This document shows, one piece after another, positions 37,518 to 48,314 of a DNA stretch of 64,000 nucleotides. The stretch comes from Bigelowiella natans CCMP2755 (Eukaryota > Cercozoa > Chlorarachniophyceae), in assembly GCA_000320545.1 (NCBI GenBank), contig ADNK01001780.1, positions 1 to 64,000 of the forward strand, in the 5' to 3' direction. Numbering within the stretch: the stretch's first letter is position 1; each line of letters begins with the position of its first letter. The notes beneath the pieces were generated by a model. It worked only from the letters and a program-made list of their open reading frames with translations, was not told where the DNA came from and did no database searches. Both the position numbers and the translations under genes were made by a program.

Positions 37518-37969
37518 TATTTACGCGCGTGTGTGTGTTTGTATACGTCTATTATAGTCATGCGGCTAATAAAAATAGTGAAACGGTAGATACACCTAGA
37601 GAACATCGATGGTAATTTCCTTGGCCTTTTGGGGGTTGGATCCGTGTAGAAGGACAACATTCTAGCTTCAGGCCAATCATTTGCGTCCGGTGTTCCGCAG
37701 ATCTGCAGTAAGCAGCACGCGTGGAACATAATGTCATGGAACCGGAAGAAATGCATAATCGATGGTAACGACCCGTGGCACATATGAACAGATGCGTGGG
37801 TGTTGTAAAGCCAAAAACGACAACAATAGCAGCAGCAGCAGCAGCAGCAATTAGAGCATAAACAACAAAGACGGCGACAAAAATGACATTGTAAATCTGT
37901 GTGAGTTGGTCAGGTACGGTAGCCCCTCTAAATAGACCCTTCCCATTTCCTGCATTAAACATAGAATAT

Positions 37970-38007
<38 letters not shown>

Positions 38008-38362
38008 ATAATATTTTTTGTTGAGTCTGTGCGCATGCGCGTACATTCAGAGCATTTTATGATTTTGTGTTGACACTGTTGGCGCAACCCATCATCATCA
38101 TCACCATCGTCATCATGATCATCATCGTCTCGTCGTCTTCGTTCTACATACTTAACATCTCTGCAAAGACGCATCCAGCTGACCACACATCGATCTTGTC
38201 GTCATACTTTTGGGTCCTACATGATGGTTATCATAATAGGACTAATGAAAATAATAATTGATCATTATAATAATAATAAAAATAACCATCAAGACCGTCG
38301 GTGATTCGGCTATCTACTTTCTCGTTAAGCGATCCCCACGCTTGTATGTAATACACCATATC

Positions 38363-38420
<58 letters not shown>

Positions 38421-40315
38421 TATATGAAATCGTACCCTAGCAACAACTCCGGGGCCCGGTACCACAAAGTCACGACTGTATTCGTGTACTGTTAATGTGT
38501 CAAGAAGAAGGAGAAGGATGAGAAGAAGAAGTAGAAGAAGAAGAAGAAGAAGAAGAAGAAGAGGGAGAGTAATGAGTCTTAGATTGACAGTGATGTTTGG
38601 TAATTGTTGCTACCTACCACACGCACGGCAAGAACTGGAAGAAGAAAAGAGAGAGTAGGAAAAATCAGAATGTAAGGAAGAAAGTTGTGACCCTTCCGCT
38701 GTTGTCCGCCACCCTTGCCAGCCTAAGAAAGGGTTATTATTCAACAACACACAACCATCAGTTGGACTTTATCGTAATCCTAGGGCTGTGACATGAAAGT
38801 AAAAAGGACGATCCTTGTCCTGTAGTTGCTATATCGCGGCGGGACACAAAGCAAGCTCACGTATTACTATTACCCGAAATCCGCAAGTTTCACATCTCCA
38901 TTATTCGAGATTAAAATATTCGCGCCTGGAAAAATGAAAGAGTGCATTAAGAAATTGGACATTCAATGGCGGAGGACGAGTTGGGAAAACGGTGGAAATA
39001 AAGAGGAGCAGGAAAGCAGCCGCAGTAGGTTCGTGTCTCCGAGCTACTACCTTTGATGTCGCGGTGGTAGACATTTTTTGAATGCTGAGGAGATCAAAGG
39101 AAGATGATAAAGGAAACACCGTTTAGGAAGAAGACGGTGAAGATGGATGATGAATAAATATGACAACGATGGCAGTACAATCTCAAAGATTGAGTATGGG
39201 TTTGGCTATTAGGAAGGGGATCACCAACCAAGTAATAGAGCGCCTCAAAGATGCAATGCATGTAGTATTTGATCTGCGAAGCCATGAAGGAGATGGGTGG
39301 GTCTGTATCCAACAGCCCCGTTAAGTCATGGTCGCAGTACTCGAACACCATGTAAACACTTCGATCTGGGCCTGATTATGAAGAGGAGGAGGAGAATGAG
39401 AGAGAGAGGGGGATGGGGGGTGAGAGAAGAGAGAGCGAGCATGCTTCTTATTATCGGGCGTTTTAGCACTATTTGCAAGCTCTTTGTATTAATCAAAGCT
39501 GGTGTAATTAAATACCAGAATCCGTGACCACATCGATAAGGTTGACTATGTTCTCGTGCGATAGCGCCTTCAGGATCTGTATTTCTCGCAATGCCGTGAT
39601 GGGGAACTAATCACCAGATGGTTAGCAAGGTAAAGGCGAGGAAGTTACAACGAAAGTAAACTGTAGGCTCATTATTGTGGGGTTCTCGCAAAAATATCCA
39701 TCATCGGAATATCAAACATACAAATAGAAAATTATAATAAAAGCCATACGGTTAACACCCACCCCTTCACTTGAGGCTCCTCTATCATCTCTTGTAGAGT
39801 CCTCTTTTATCTTCTTTAATGCTACTTTTGTTCCATCAGGCGCTACCCCTTCAAACACAGACCTGTTCAAACAATCAATTAAGAAAAATGCCGGAATCTT
39901 GAGTTTGGAATGAATGACATAACAGAAATCGTGGATATTTTCTGTTGAAGCAGTTGGCAGGAAAAAGTCATCAATGTTTTCAAATGTGAGTTTCCTGTCA
40001 ATTTTTAATAGAAATCGTTGTTGGGGAAAGCAACAAGTCATTAACAACAAAGTTGTGGATTGGGAAAGTGCGTAGAGAAAGCACTTTGGATGCAGCTATT
40101 TAATGAAAAAAAGAAGCAACACACCCATATGTGCCACATCCGATCTGGTTTTTCCTATTCATTCGGTACATCTGGACGGTCCGAGGCTTCCACTTTTTGG
40201 CTGAAGGAGGTTTGTGTGGTTGGGCCCCGCGGGGTCGATGCGAGCGATATCGGGAGCGCCTGGGATCTTGTTTCCGCAACCGTTCCTTTTCTCGCTCTCG
40301 CTGCCGAAAGAGCAA
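36460..40315 (-). CDS. CDK12/CDK9-like transcriptional kinase with RGG-rich tail
   Basis: CMGC kinase of the CTD-kinase group (CDK12/13, CDK9/Bur1). N-terminus is Arg/Ser-rich (RSRYRSHRPRG); first exon about 40125-40315 ends IGCGTYG. Then SVFEGVAPDGTKVALKKIKE (39763-39862), FPITALREIQILKALSHEN (a PITALRE cyclin helix; 39516-39606), VYMVFEYCDHDLTGLLD (39229-39371), NVYHRDIKG (39051-39084), ANILISNNGDVKLADFG (38874-38925), LARVADNSGR, NTVVTLWYRAPELLLG (38436-38488), KIDVWSAGCVFAEML (38152-38216), GLFRGATVPDQLTQIYN, ICGTPDANDWPEA (37596-37702), LLDMCLQLNPKKRCSAKQAL (37391-37480), NYFYIEPLPMKKDE (37134-37175) and the C-terminal exon 36460-37006. The last begins HPRYKENHHEMESKKRR, like the CDK9/CDK12 HE-x3-KKRR end, then continues about 160 residues of Gly/Arg-rich RGG sequence ending ESDKHAKY. 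Start is uncertain; a non-coding or short exon may lie upstream. Confidence 0.9.
38361..38412. repeat. (TA)n microsatellite in CDK intron
   Basis: About 25 TA units between the kinase exons encoding LWYRAPELLLG and KIDVWSAGC. Shorter TA tracts occur at about 37487-37515 and 37972-38003. Confidence 0.85.
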
Positions 40316-41200
40316 ATTCAGATGAAAGTTGCTACTATCACATCCTCATGTTTTCCGATCTTCAGGATCTTAACTCACATGATGATAAATCTGGATGGGG
40401 ATGTACCTCATTTTTTAGACGCTCCGCTTCCTGGGAAAGAAAGGTTTAGAACTTAGTTTCTTTAAATTTCAATGATGTCCATCAAAGAAGGTTCGAAACC
40501 TGTAGAGAATCGGCTTTTCTATCTCTTTCTGCTTGTGTATTTGAGTCACGATTCGGTTCTCCTCCGTGAGCTCCTTTCAAGAATGACAAATTACCAATGG
40601 GTTATTCTCTTCCTCTTTCTTAAATTCAGTCAACTCCTTCCCCCCGTCTACTTGTTTTCTAATGCGGATCACTTAGAGGACCTTTGTCACTGGGAATTCG
40701 AGGGTTTGAATCCATCGGTGTCTCTCGAAGAGTTTTCTATCTACTCGTGGGGACTAGGGGAGGGGATGTGTTATTGATGTTGTTGTTGTTGTTGTTGTTG
40801 TTGTTGCGCAACCTACATTTGCCAAAAACATAGCTGGTAAAAAATATACCACTCTTTTATCCCACATCATATCTCAACATCCACCTGAGATTACAATGAC
40901 ATCTACCGTTCATTTTTATTTTCCCGTGAAAAGAGTTGCAACTAAACTAGGAAACTTCCTTGACTTTTCCTAGTGGACCTTTCTTGCATCGGCATCCTCG
41001 ATCAAGAAGGGCATTTGGCGTTTTTGTTCGGTCCTCTTCAGCTCAATTTTCATCAATTTAAGTGTATTGGAATTTGTCGTAGGATAAAAACACATGTCAT
41101 TTTTGTTTTATTTCACGAGTGTGGAGGCTCAGTTGCGTTCTAGCAGACAAAACTCAGAAACTGAAGGAATAATTGGACGGAACGGAAACGCACCTCTAAA
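40316..41200. promoter_or_regulatory. Divergent spacer CDK-like / pseudo-GTPase
   Basis: About 0.9 kb between two starts. It contains a (TTG)n tract at about 40777-40806. Open frames here (40060-40449, 40472-40777 on plus) have no family signal and I take them as chance. An upstream CDK 5' UTR or short exon is possible near 40410-40450. Confidence 0.4.
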
Positions 41201-42202
41201 ATGGATTTCAGCTTCCAGGCAGCGCTTGTTGGCCCAGCTGAAAATGGAAAAGCAAAGCTTCTTGACGGTGGACAGCTAACCAATTGCGAATGGTGTGCCT
41301 TTTCTCCACTCTGTTCTATGATGACGTTTTGCTGCTGCACCAGGAATACTGGGCGATTCGAAGTCCCCAGCTCGACACTCTTCCAGCTCTGAAGTAGTTA
41401 TGAAAGTAATTCATGCACAAATTCTCTTTAAAAAATATCAGCAAAACCAATATTAAGGCGTGAAGTCAATTTATATACTCACGTTGCCGCATCAGGAAAA
41501 GATGTTGAAAGGAGACGATCACGTCTACTTGGTTCAATTTTTCAATATTCCCGGGAAGCAAAGGTTCTCACATCAAAAAATAGGGTTCAAGGCTTGAAAC
41601 TAAATTTTCTGATTGTCTATTAGGTTTTTGCGTCATGCGCCTTTCTATTGTGCTGGCTGCTCCGCCATCATTTTCTGCTTTGATGGTACCAAAGTTTATC
41701 AGTTTTAATCTAGGTTTAATTATCAATCAATTGCAGAAAGCGTTCCATCTAGTTTTGATCATTTGAAAGACTGGATATCGACTACCTTGCAAGATCACGA
41801 GGATAGCCCTGTCAAGCTGTTAATCAATTTCAAAGTAAGGGAATATACCAAGTTTTCTACCCCTCTTCTGACCGTACATTAATATCAGGGCGAAGGGCGT
41901 CTTCAAGTTGATACTAAAAATGCTATAGCTCTTGCCCAAAAGTATGCAATGGATTTTTTCGAAGTAGATCTATCAAAAGGTTTTGACAAATGGAACTAAT
42001 ACTAGTTTGTTGATGCTGAGTCTGATCTTCAACGTTAGGGCAAGGAATAAAGACAGCCCTTAAAAGCATGATAACTTCTGTGTCAAAACTGATACCCAAG
42101 CCCATGGACCCTTCTAACATGATAGGGAAAAATATCAAAATATGTGCAAAATTATTTCAAAATTCTAAATTCGCACCGCCTACAGAGGAGCGTGCTTATT
42201 AA
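41201..42202 (+). CDS. Degenerate Rab-like small GTPase (pseudo-GTPase)
   Basis: Seven small exons with closing phases: 41201-41267, 41344-41393, 41496-41563, 41624-41685, 41737-41834, 41889-41979, 42039-42202; the introns are 51-102 bp. About 199 residues. The order of Ras-fold elements is kept, but each nucleotide motif is altered. G1 is ALVGPAENGKAKLLD (GKS/T became GKA). G3 is VQFFNIPGKQRF in place of WDTAGQERF. G4 is LLINFKGEG in place of NKxD. The strands between are typical: FYCAGCSAIIFCFD, SFDHLKDWISTTLQ and NAIALAQKYAMDFFEVDLSKG. There is no C-terminal prenylation cysteine (ends PPTEERAY). Relation to the Rab/RabL/IFT27 type is by overall pattern only. It probably binds nucleotide weakly or not at all and acts as a scaffold; function unknown. 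Confidence 0.78.
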
Positions 42203-42745
42203 GGTCCGTTGTGTCCACAGCATCTACAATTTTGACAGTTTTGAGAAGTAGCTTTTTGTCACACATGGATATCGTGTCGTTATTCGTCAACGTTTGGGTT
42301 AGCATGTTGAACCAGCTACACAGCTAGCCCTAGAGCAAGTCTAACAGTGTGAATCTTCCAACTTGCATCGATGGTCATTAGGCCAATCGATCGATGCAAT
42401 GCGCGCACCGGTTAGCTAGCGGCGGGCACAATTAGAAGAGTGAGGCACACAGATTCAATGATCTTGTCCAATTTTAATTGATACGAGAAGAATTATTTCG
42501 CACACACACATCGATCGCTAGCTGTAGCTATGCGCGCTAGCATGGAAATCCTCGCGCCATGCGCATGCGACGTGCGGATGCAGCGTAGTGTGCGGGTAGC
42601 AGCCACAGGTCATGCAATGAATGAGTGCTCTTTGCCGGACCGTGACACACTTGTTCGGGTGACGAGTCACAGCTTGCGTGCGTCTGTCACTTGGATAGAC
42701 TGCGTGGTGCAATCAAGCAAGGTTCGTCTCCCATTCCCGCTCCTC

Positions 42746-42802
<57 letters not shown>

Positions 42803-43030
42803 TCTCTCTTGTGACCCTCTCACCCGAAACTGTCTGCCAGCTTCGATCGTGTTGCAAGCAGCAATTTTGCTCCAAACATGAATGTTCTAATCTGAACGAG
42901 GGCGAGGATGCACACGCGCATGGCTGCATGGGAATGCCTGGCACCGCACGTCAAACGTCACATCGCGACTTCAGGTTGTTTGACAGTGCACAAAAAAGAA
43001 AGGAAAAAAGAAAGAATACCCTCCCAAAAA
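42203..43030. other. 3' spacer with palindromes and (CT)n
   Basis: Beyond the pseudo-GTPase stop. It contains ATCGATCGAT and GCTAGC/GCATGC words (42370-42560) and (CT)n at about 42750-42797. No exon was recognised. Confidence 0.55.
42750..42797. repeat. (CT)n microsatellite
   Basis: About 23 CT units in the spacer after the pseudo-GTPase gene. Confidence 0.9.
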
Positions 43031-43258
43031 ATGGATCACCAAGAAGAATTGAGGGTTTGTTTCACTTTCGCCGGCCACGGTGCTTTGACGGATGACCTGC
43101 ACAGGGCCGCGAAGCTAGCGAAGCCCCAGCGAAGGACAATCGAATCTGGCTGCTCGCGTTTCTCCCTGTATGCTGCCCAAACTGACATTGTGTTCAAGTG
43201 CCACTCGTTCCTAGGATCATCGGACGTGCTAACTCATCCCCGTCCTCCCCCAACGTGA
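43031..43258 (+). CDS. Unassigned 75-codon open frame
   Basis: ATG at 43031 opens MDHQEELRVCFTFAGHGALT and continues without repeats to a stop at 43256-43258. Composition looks protein-like, but I recognise no family and see no splice partners. It lies between the pseudo-GTPase 3' spacer and the 3' end of the small minus-strand gene. May be chance. Confidence 0.2.
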   Translation: MDHQEELRVCFTFAGHGALTDDLHRAAKLAKPQRRTIESGCSRFSLYAAQTDIVFKCHSFLGSSDVLTHPRPPPT

Positions 43259-43419
43259 ACCTGCATTTTTGTCACTTGCAGTGCCCTGAAGCGAATTCTC
43301 AAGTTTGTGAAAACCCCTGCCGTTTTGGACAAACCTGAGCACGAAATTCCACAAATTTGAAACCCGAACAAAACCCAAATCGAAAAGTGAAAACGAGTGC
43401 TGGTTTTTACGGGAGTGTC

Positions 43420-43780
43420 TTAGGAAATAGTGTTGACTAAGGCAAATTTCTCGAAATCCATCCAATTTGCCTCTGGTTTTAGGGAACACTGTTCGTAGTA
43501 GTCCTCGGTGGCAAACCCCTCTTCATCCTGCCATATTTCATACGTCGTAGGATGCCATTTCATGGTAAATACATCTTTCATATGTTGTCGCTGTTGAAAA
43601 ATTTGCTTCACTTCCAAACAATGCGATGCCCCAATGGCCCCAATGCAACTGAGTACATTCGCAGAATCCACCCTTCGGAAGGAAGACTATTCTTGGTGGT
43701 GGTTTGGCGGACGAACTAAAAAGGACCCTCGTGTGTTTTGATGCAGTTGAAAATGACAAGCTTACAAATTTAGGAAACAC
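43420..43780 (-). CDS. Small, probably mitochondrial protein of unknown function
   Basis: Two exons, 43672-43780 and 43420-43610, with a 61-bp GT-AG intron; the phases close to give exactly 99 codons plus stop. The N-terminus MFPKFVSLSFSTASKHTRVL with SSSAKPPPR is rich in Ser, Lys and Arg and lacks acidic residues, as in a mitochondrial presequence. The mature part is charged and aromatic (MKWHPTTYEIWQDEEGFATE, then NWMDFEKFALVNTIS) with no membrane helix. The start lies only 59 bp from the ATG of the divergent 7TM gene. No family recognised; the size suggests an accessory subunit of a complex, which is inference. A possible donor at FAL|GTCAAC would change the C-terminus. Confidence 0.5.
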
Positions 43781-43839
43781 TGTCCCAAAGTTGGAAACTT
43801 TATTTCGAAATCGGATAGGTATTCGAGTCTCTTTACAAG
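43781..43839. promoter_or_regulatory. 59-bp divergent start-to-start interval
   Basis: The minus-strand ATG (43780) and plus-strand ATG (43840) are 59 bp apart, so both 5' UTRs must be very short or overlap. No core element can be named with confidence. Confidence 0.4.
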
Positions 43840-46133
43840 ATGGATTCTGCGATTTTCGGCCTGTACCTGTGCGTGCTTCAACTCTTCATAGCTGTCATGA
43901 TCCTGCTCGCAAGTGTCTTACAACTTTTTACTACCAACAATGCAAAAAAACGATGGATTCTCTATCTGAACATCCTATTTGTGATCTCTCTGGTAAGTTT
44001 TCTTCATAACTAGCAACTTTGTGCGGACAATATTCACACAACTCTCTGGAAAAAGAAATATCTAGCATGGCTTCCATGATATATGACTATCCATGTTATC
44101 GATAGTAGGAGCTATCTTCAAATATGTAATTTAAATACTCGGAGGATGCATATTTTGAATCTCTAACAAGAACATTCCCGCACAATCGGCACGAAGAGTT
44201 CTATGACCCCGCCTTATCAAATCAAAATACAGTGAAACATTTGTATAAACTCAGAGTCTAATCCTTTCGTTATTTATTTGCTTCTGTGTACAGATCGGAC
44301 ATTTTCTTACTTCTCATGTTTCCAACAGCTGCATCGTATTCTTGATAACTTCTAGCATGCCCTTGATCTTGGGCGTGATAGAAGTTTCATACATTACCGA
44401 GTTGGTATTGGTTGCGGCAAAGAGGGTAGAAAAGCTTTTTGAGCTTATGACGGACAGAAAAGTGCACAAAATGCGCTTTGCCAGTTTTATTTTGAGTGTT
44501 CTCATAATTGCTGAAATAATACTGATTGGAGTGACAGGTAACTTCATCTTCAATGATTCGACAATTGCCCATGCAACATCGTCCTGAATTATTTGCTTTT
44601 CGCCCTTTATATTATTCATATTGATTAGATTTGGGCAGTGTTTCGATGATTAAAAACATTCTCATTGGTGTCTACGCCTCCGTACTCATGGCCTACAATG
44701 CCAAAGCTTTGTGGTATATGCGCGTGTCATTTCTCGAAATAATAACACTTGTTGACGCCACTCTGCAGGATATGGGTAAGGAACTGTCATGTCTTCTCAC
44801 TCACATATATAAATAACTTGAGTCCTATATCGTCATCATATTTTTCTAGTTAGCTGGCTTTGATCTTCGCGCGCTCTTTCTAAGCAAGCAGTTCAAAAAG
44901 TTCCAATTACTCAAGCTTTCCACATATGTAGACTATGAAACAGCGCGGGGAATCAAAACAAAATGGCTCCCGGTATTGCGGGAATCCAGTAGCCGAATGA
45001 CAAGGCAGCTCATCGGAACAGTCTTTTTAGGTTTGTACATCAAGAATACACGTCGATGCTGCTGATTCCTCGATTAATCATTTATCACCCATCGTATGAT
45101 CTTCTTTTTTGCAGGCTTGCTAGCCGTTACCGCCCAAATCTACGAGCTATCACTTATCATTAGACGGATATCCCAAGGCAAGCTTAGATGGTGCTCCTTG
45201 CAGCAGGAATTTGTATCGTCCACAACATTCGCACTCTTCGAGTTCGCGTGGTTTGCCTTGCCCATCTACGCCTTGTCATACGTCTGGATCCCGATGTATC
45301 TTGTTTTCTTAACTTGGACAAATCCCTCAGACTTAAATGATTCCCATAGTCATCCTAGCCGACTGGCTACATTGAGCATTAGCTTCGAAGGGAAGCGAGG
45401 AGGAGGAGAGAGAGGGTCAGAAAGAGGGTCGATCGGTAGGCGAACAAATAACAATACCTTTAGCAGCGGGCGCCGAGGGAGTGCCACCATGGCAACTCTC
45501 TTTGAAGAGAATAAAGATAGGACTATCCGGCACGACAAGCAGAAGCAACAGGAGCATCAGGGAAGCCGAACGAGCAAGGAAATGATCCCAGGACAGCATC
45601 AGCAGCAGCAGCAGCAGCAGGCTTCTCTGCAGCCCAGAGATCAATCAAGACCGGCGGATCACAAAAGATATAGTATCAGTAATAAATGCAACGATAACTA
45701 CAGTAAAGGTAGCAGCAATACCGGTGGCCACCAGAAGCGACGGCTGGTTCGTTTGGCCACCAGCTCTCCATCACATATCCATAACCTTCATCGTCCTACA
45801 CCATCTCCACAATCTGCTCGAAACTTGTTCTCCACGATGGGGAAGTTTCAGAATGGGTCGGTACCCACGAGGTCAACAGTCACAGGCACCATTACCAGGG
45901 GGAAATCGGTTGGCGAACGCATCCGAATAATGAAGCAAATAGGCTGGCAAACAGCTCCTTCCCGTCGCTCCTCCGTGAAGGAGGGCCTTGATACTAAGCG
46001 CGGTCCTTCTCGCTCCTATTCTCCACCTCTTTCTCGCATCCCCTATCATATAAGTCATCATCGTATGCCTCATGATCTGCATCATCTTCAACGCCAGTAT
46101 AGCAGATTCCACCACCGCCGCCGCTACCAGTAG
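43840..46133 (+). CDS. Predicted seven-helix membrane protein with long Q/R/S-rich tail
   Basis: Five exons with closing phases: 43840-43992, 44294-44537, 44629-44775, 44854-45030, 45115-46133; 579 residues. The first ~300 residues carry about seven hydrophobic helices, including LYLCVLQLFIAVMILLASVL, SCIVFLITSSMPLILGVIEV, FASFILSVLIIAEIILIGVT, NILIGVYASVLMAYNAKALW, LIGTVFLGLLAVTAQIYELS and FALFEFAWFALPIYALSYVW. The last ~270 residues are hydrophilic, with a poly-Gln run near 45600-45620, many Arg/Ser/His and no helix. The layout (7 helices, long cytosolic tail) resembles a receptor, but I see no DRY, NPxxY or retinal-Lys motif, so no family is assigned. The C-terminal tail exon could be shortened by an unseen splice. 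Confidence 0.7.
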
Positions 46134-47573
46134 CGGCGCCGAATACAGCAGGCCTCTTTGTTCGGGGGAGATGGCGGCGGCGGTGGCAGCGTCCATGCGG
46201 GCGTTTTAGACGTGAAAGTCGGTCATGAAGCGAGCTCGAATCCCAAAGCAGGAACACAGACCACTGACAAGGGAGGGGGGGAGGAAAGCACGCTATCACA
46301 GCAGCCTCAAAGTTGCAGTATTGCCAAGCGGAGGCACTGTTACCTAGGGTCTATGCAGCACAGCACCGGCAATCTGACCGGGATGGCAGTCAGCACATCT
46401 AAAGAGGACAATATCGGGAATGGAAGCATGAAATCACATTAGGAGAGCAATAGGTAGAGGCAACGCAGCTACTTGGCTGACATACCCAATACCAATTTCA
46501 ACGCTAACACGAAGCCAAATCCACCTGAAGGCATTGTAAAACCTGAGAAGCCGACTCGCAAAGGAATTTCAACGCTCACAATAAAGTTATGGATGTAGAA
46601 CAGAACGGGATGATCCCCGAAATAACCTCGAGACTATTCGATAATTCTTTTTTCTAATGGATCATATCACTCAAACATCGTGAGGTGGATAAGAGGGCCA
46701 GTGAAAGATTTTCAGATGTTTTTTGCCAGTGCCCGTCATTCAGAAGTCTCCTTCTTATATGGTGTTGTCTCGGGTATCTCGTAGTAGTATCTTCTTCATT
46801 CATGATGTTGGAATGGTGTTGGAATAATGGTTTATTGTATCTAGTGTCTCCTAGTATTTATGAGCTGCACTTACGATAACCCGGAATATCCTTCAAAGGT
46901 GTCATGGAATCAAAACTAAGTGTGCATTTTTGTAATTGGCTGCACTGTTACCAGCCCAACAAGTATCATATTGTTTGTAAATAAAACCTACCAACTTCCA
47001 ACTCCTAATGTTCTGTACTGTGGTAATCACGCGCCAGCATTGACCATCCATGCCTATGAATGCGTACTCTATGCAAGTACTGCGCTCCTTAGCAAACCAT
47101 TCGACTTAGAAAGGCTTTGTGTGATGCAATGCTGGTGAGTGATGGCCGACTAGATTTTATTGACCAAGCCGGTTTCCGTGCCGTGAAGCAACACTGGCGC
47201 ATGCACGCTGCGCGCATGCATCGTCAGTGTGTGTGTACATCATTATATATCTTATTTACTGATGCTATGCCATCGGCGATCGGAAATTTACAAGGCTGAG
47301 AGTAGCTACCGCACTACTGATTAATCAACGTACTAAACAGCTGAACATAATGTATTTGTGTGTGTGCATGTACACTCACATAAAGCTATGGACAAAAGTG
47401 CGATATTATAATATATATATGAGATATTAGGGTTGAATCTCGCTATAGACTTGAATGATATATGACTTTTATGATCCATTTTGTAACAACTCAAGATCGA
47501 GGCTAGCATTTTATTTTATTGTATGACATTCGGCGTGAAGCACAGCTAAGAGATGCCCCATCAATCGCATAAG
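46134..47573. other. Convergent spacer after the 7TM gene
   Basis: No exon recognised; the 46158-46442 open frame continues the low-complexity composition just after the stop and is not supported. 47140-47240 has GCATGCACGCTGCGCGCATGC-like palindromic words. 47400-47425 is AT-rich. Confidence 0.55.
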
Positions 47574-48314
47574 CTATCTTGACTTCCAGAGTCCCCCATA
47601 TTTGTAGTATGGATGGTCAGCATCGCCATCTACAATACCTCCACTGACCGTCTTCCAGCATTTTCCACAAACAAGATTCCATTTGCGTGACTATCAATCG
47701 TTTCCATCACATTTTCAGTTAGCTATAGTTTTACAATTTTGATTATCTCGTACGCACCCCTCTCGGATTCATAAATCTTCTTTAACAATTTGCGAAAATT
47801 TGCGGTTAGGATCCCATAAAAATAATATAAGTGTGACTATAACTAACGATAATACCTGATCAATCTGACATCGTATCAAAAGCTGAACATCTTTTCCACA
47901 CAGATCACACTTTTTGGTGGTAACTCGTTTCCCTTCCCTTTTAGCTTTCCTGGGTTATAAATGTTTTAGACTGAGCTTTCAGTCAAAGCAAACATACTCA
48001 TCTTAGAAATGAAATTTATATTGACAGACGACCTCTGCTGCTTCATCAGCCTCGCTTCTTGCTTTCTCCTATTGTATTGGGAAAGGGGAAAGATTAGTTA
48101 CTGGAGAGCTCGAAGTTCGGTTACACATGCCTTTCTCTCTCAGCTTTTTTGTTGGGGCGCGTTTTTTTCCTGCATGCGTCTTGTTCAAATGTCGATTCTT
48201 GCGCGGCAGTGCATGGATTTTCTTCGCTGCCGATTCCAATTGGTTTGTTGTCCCGTCCACCACTCTCTGCCGACGCTGACGACGCGCAATGATCAGCGGT
48301 GGGACTTCCGGCAT
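47574..48314 (-). CDS. Basic protein with C-terminal four-cysteine (zinc-ribbon-like) motif
   Basis: Four exons with closing phases: 48127-48314, 48033-48068, 47856-47949, 47574-47690; 144 residues. N-terminal half is very basic (RRQRRQRVVDGT, KKLREKGMRKQEARLMKQQR). The C-terminal part reads KKCDLCGKDVQLLIRCQIDQ, then KWNLVCGKCWKTVSGGIVDG, DADHPYYKYGGLWKSR. Cys pairs C-x2-C and C-x2-C plus Cys in IRCQ could bind one zinc. The GGxxDGDxxHPxYxYGGLWK ending is, from memory, that of a short conserved protein of plants and algae; I cannot name it. The basic N-terminus suggests nucleic-acid or organelle localisation. Confidence 0.72.

Noticed and set aside
40060-40449. 129-codon plus-strand open frame
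   Set aside because: It overlaps the first CDK exon on the minus strand, which has clear kinase sequence.
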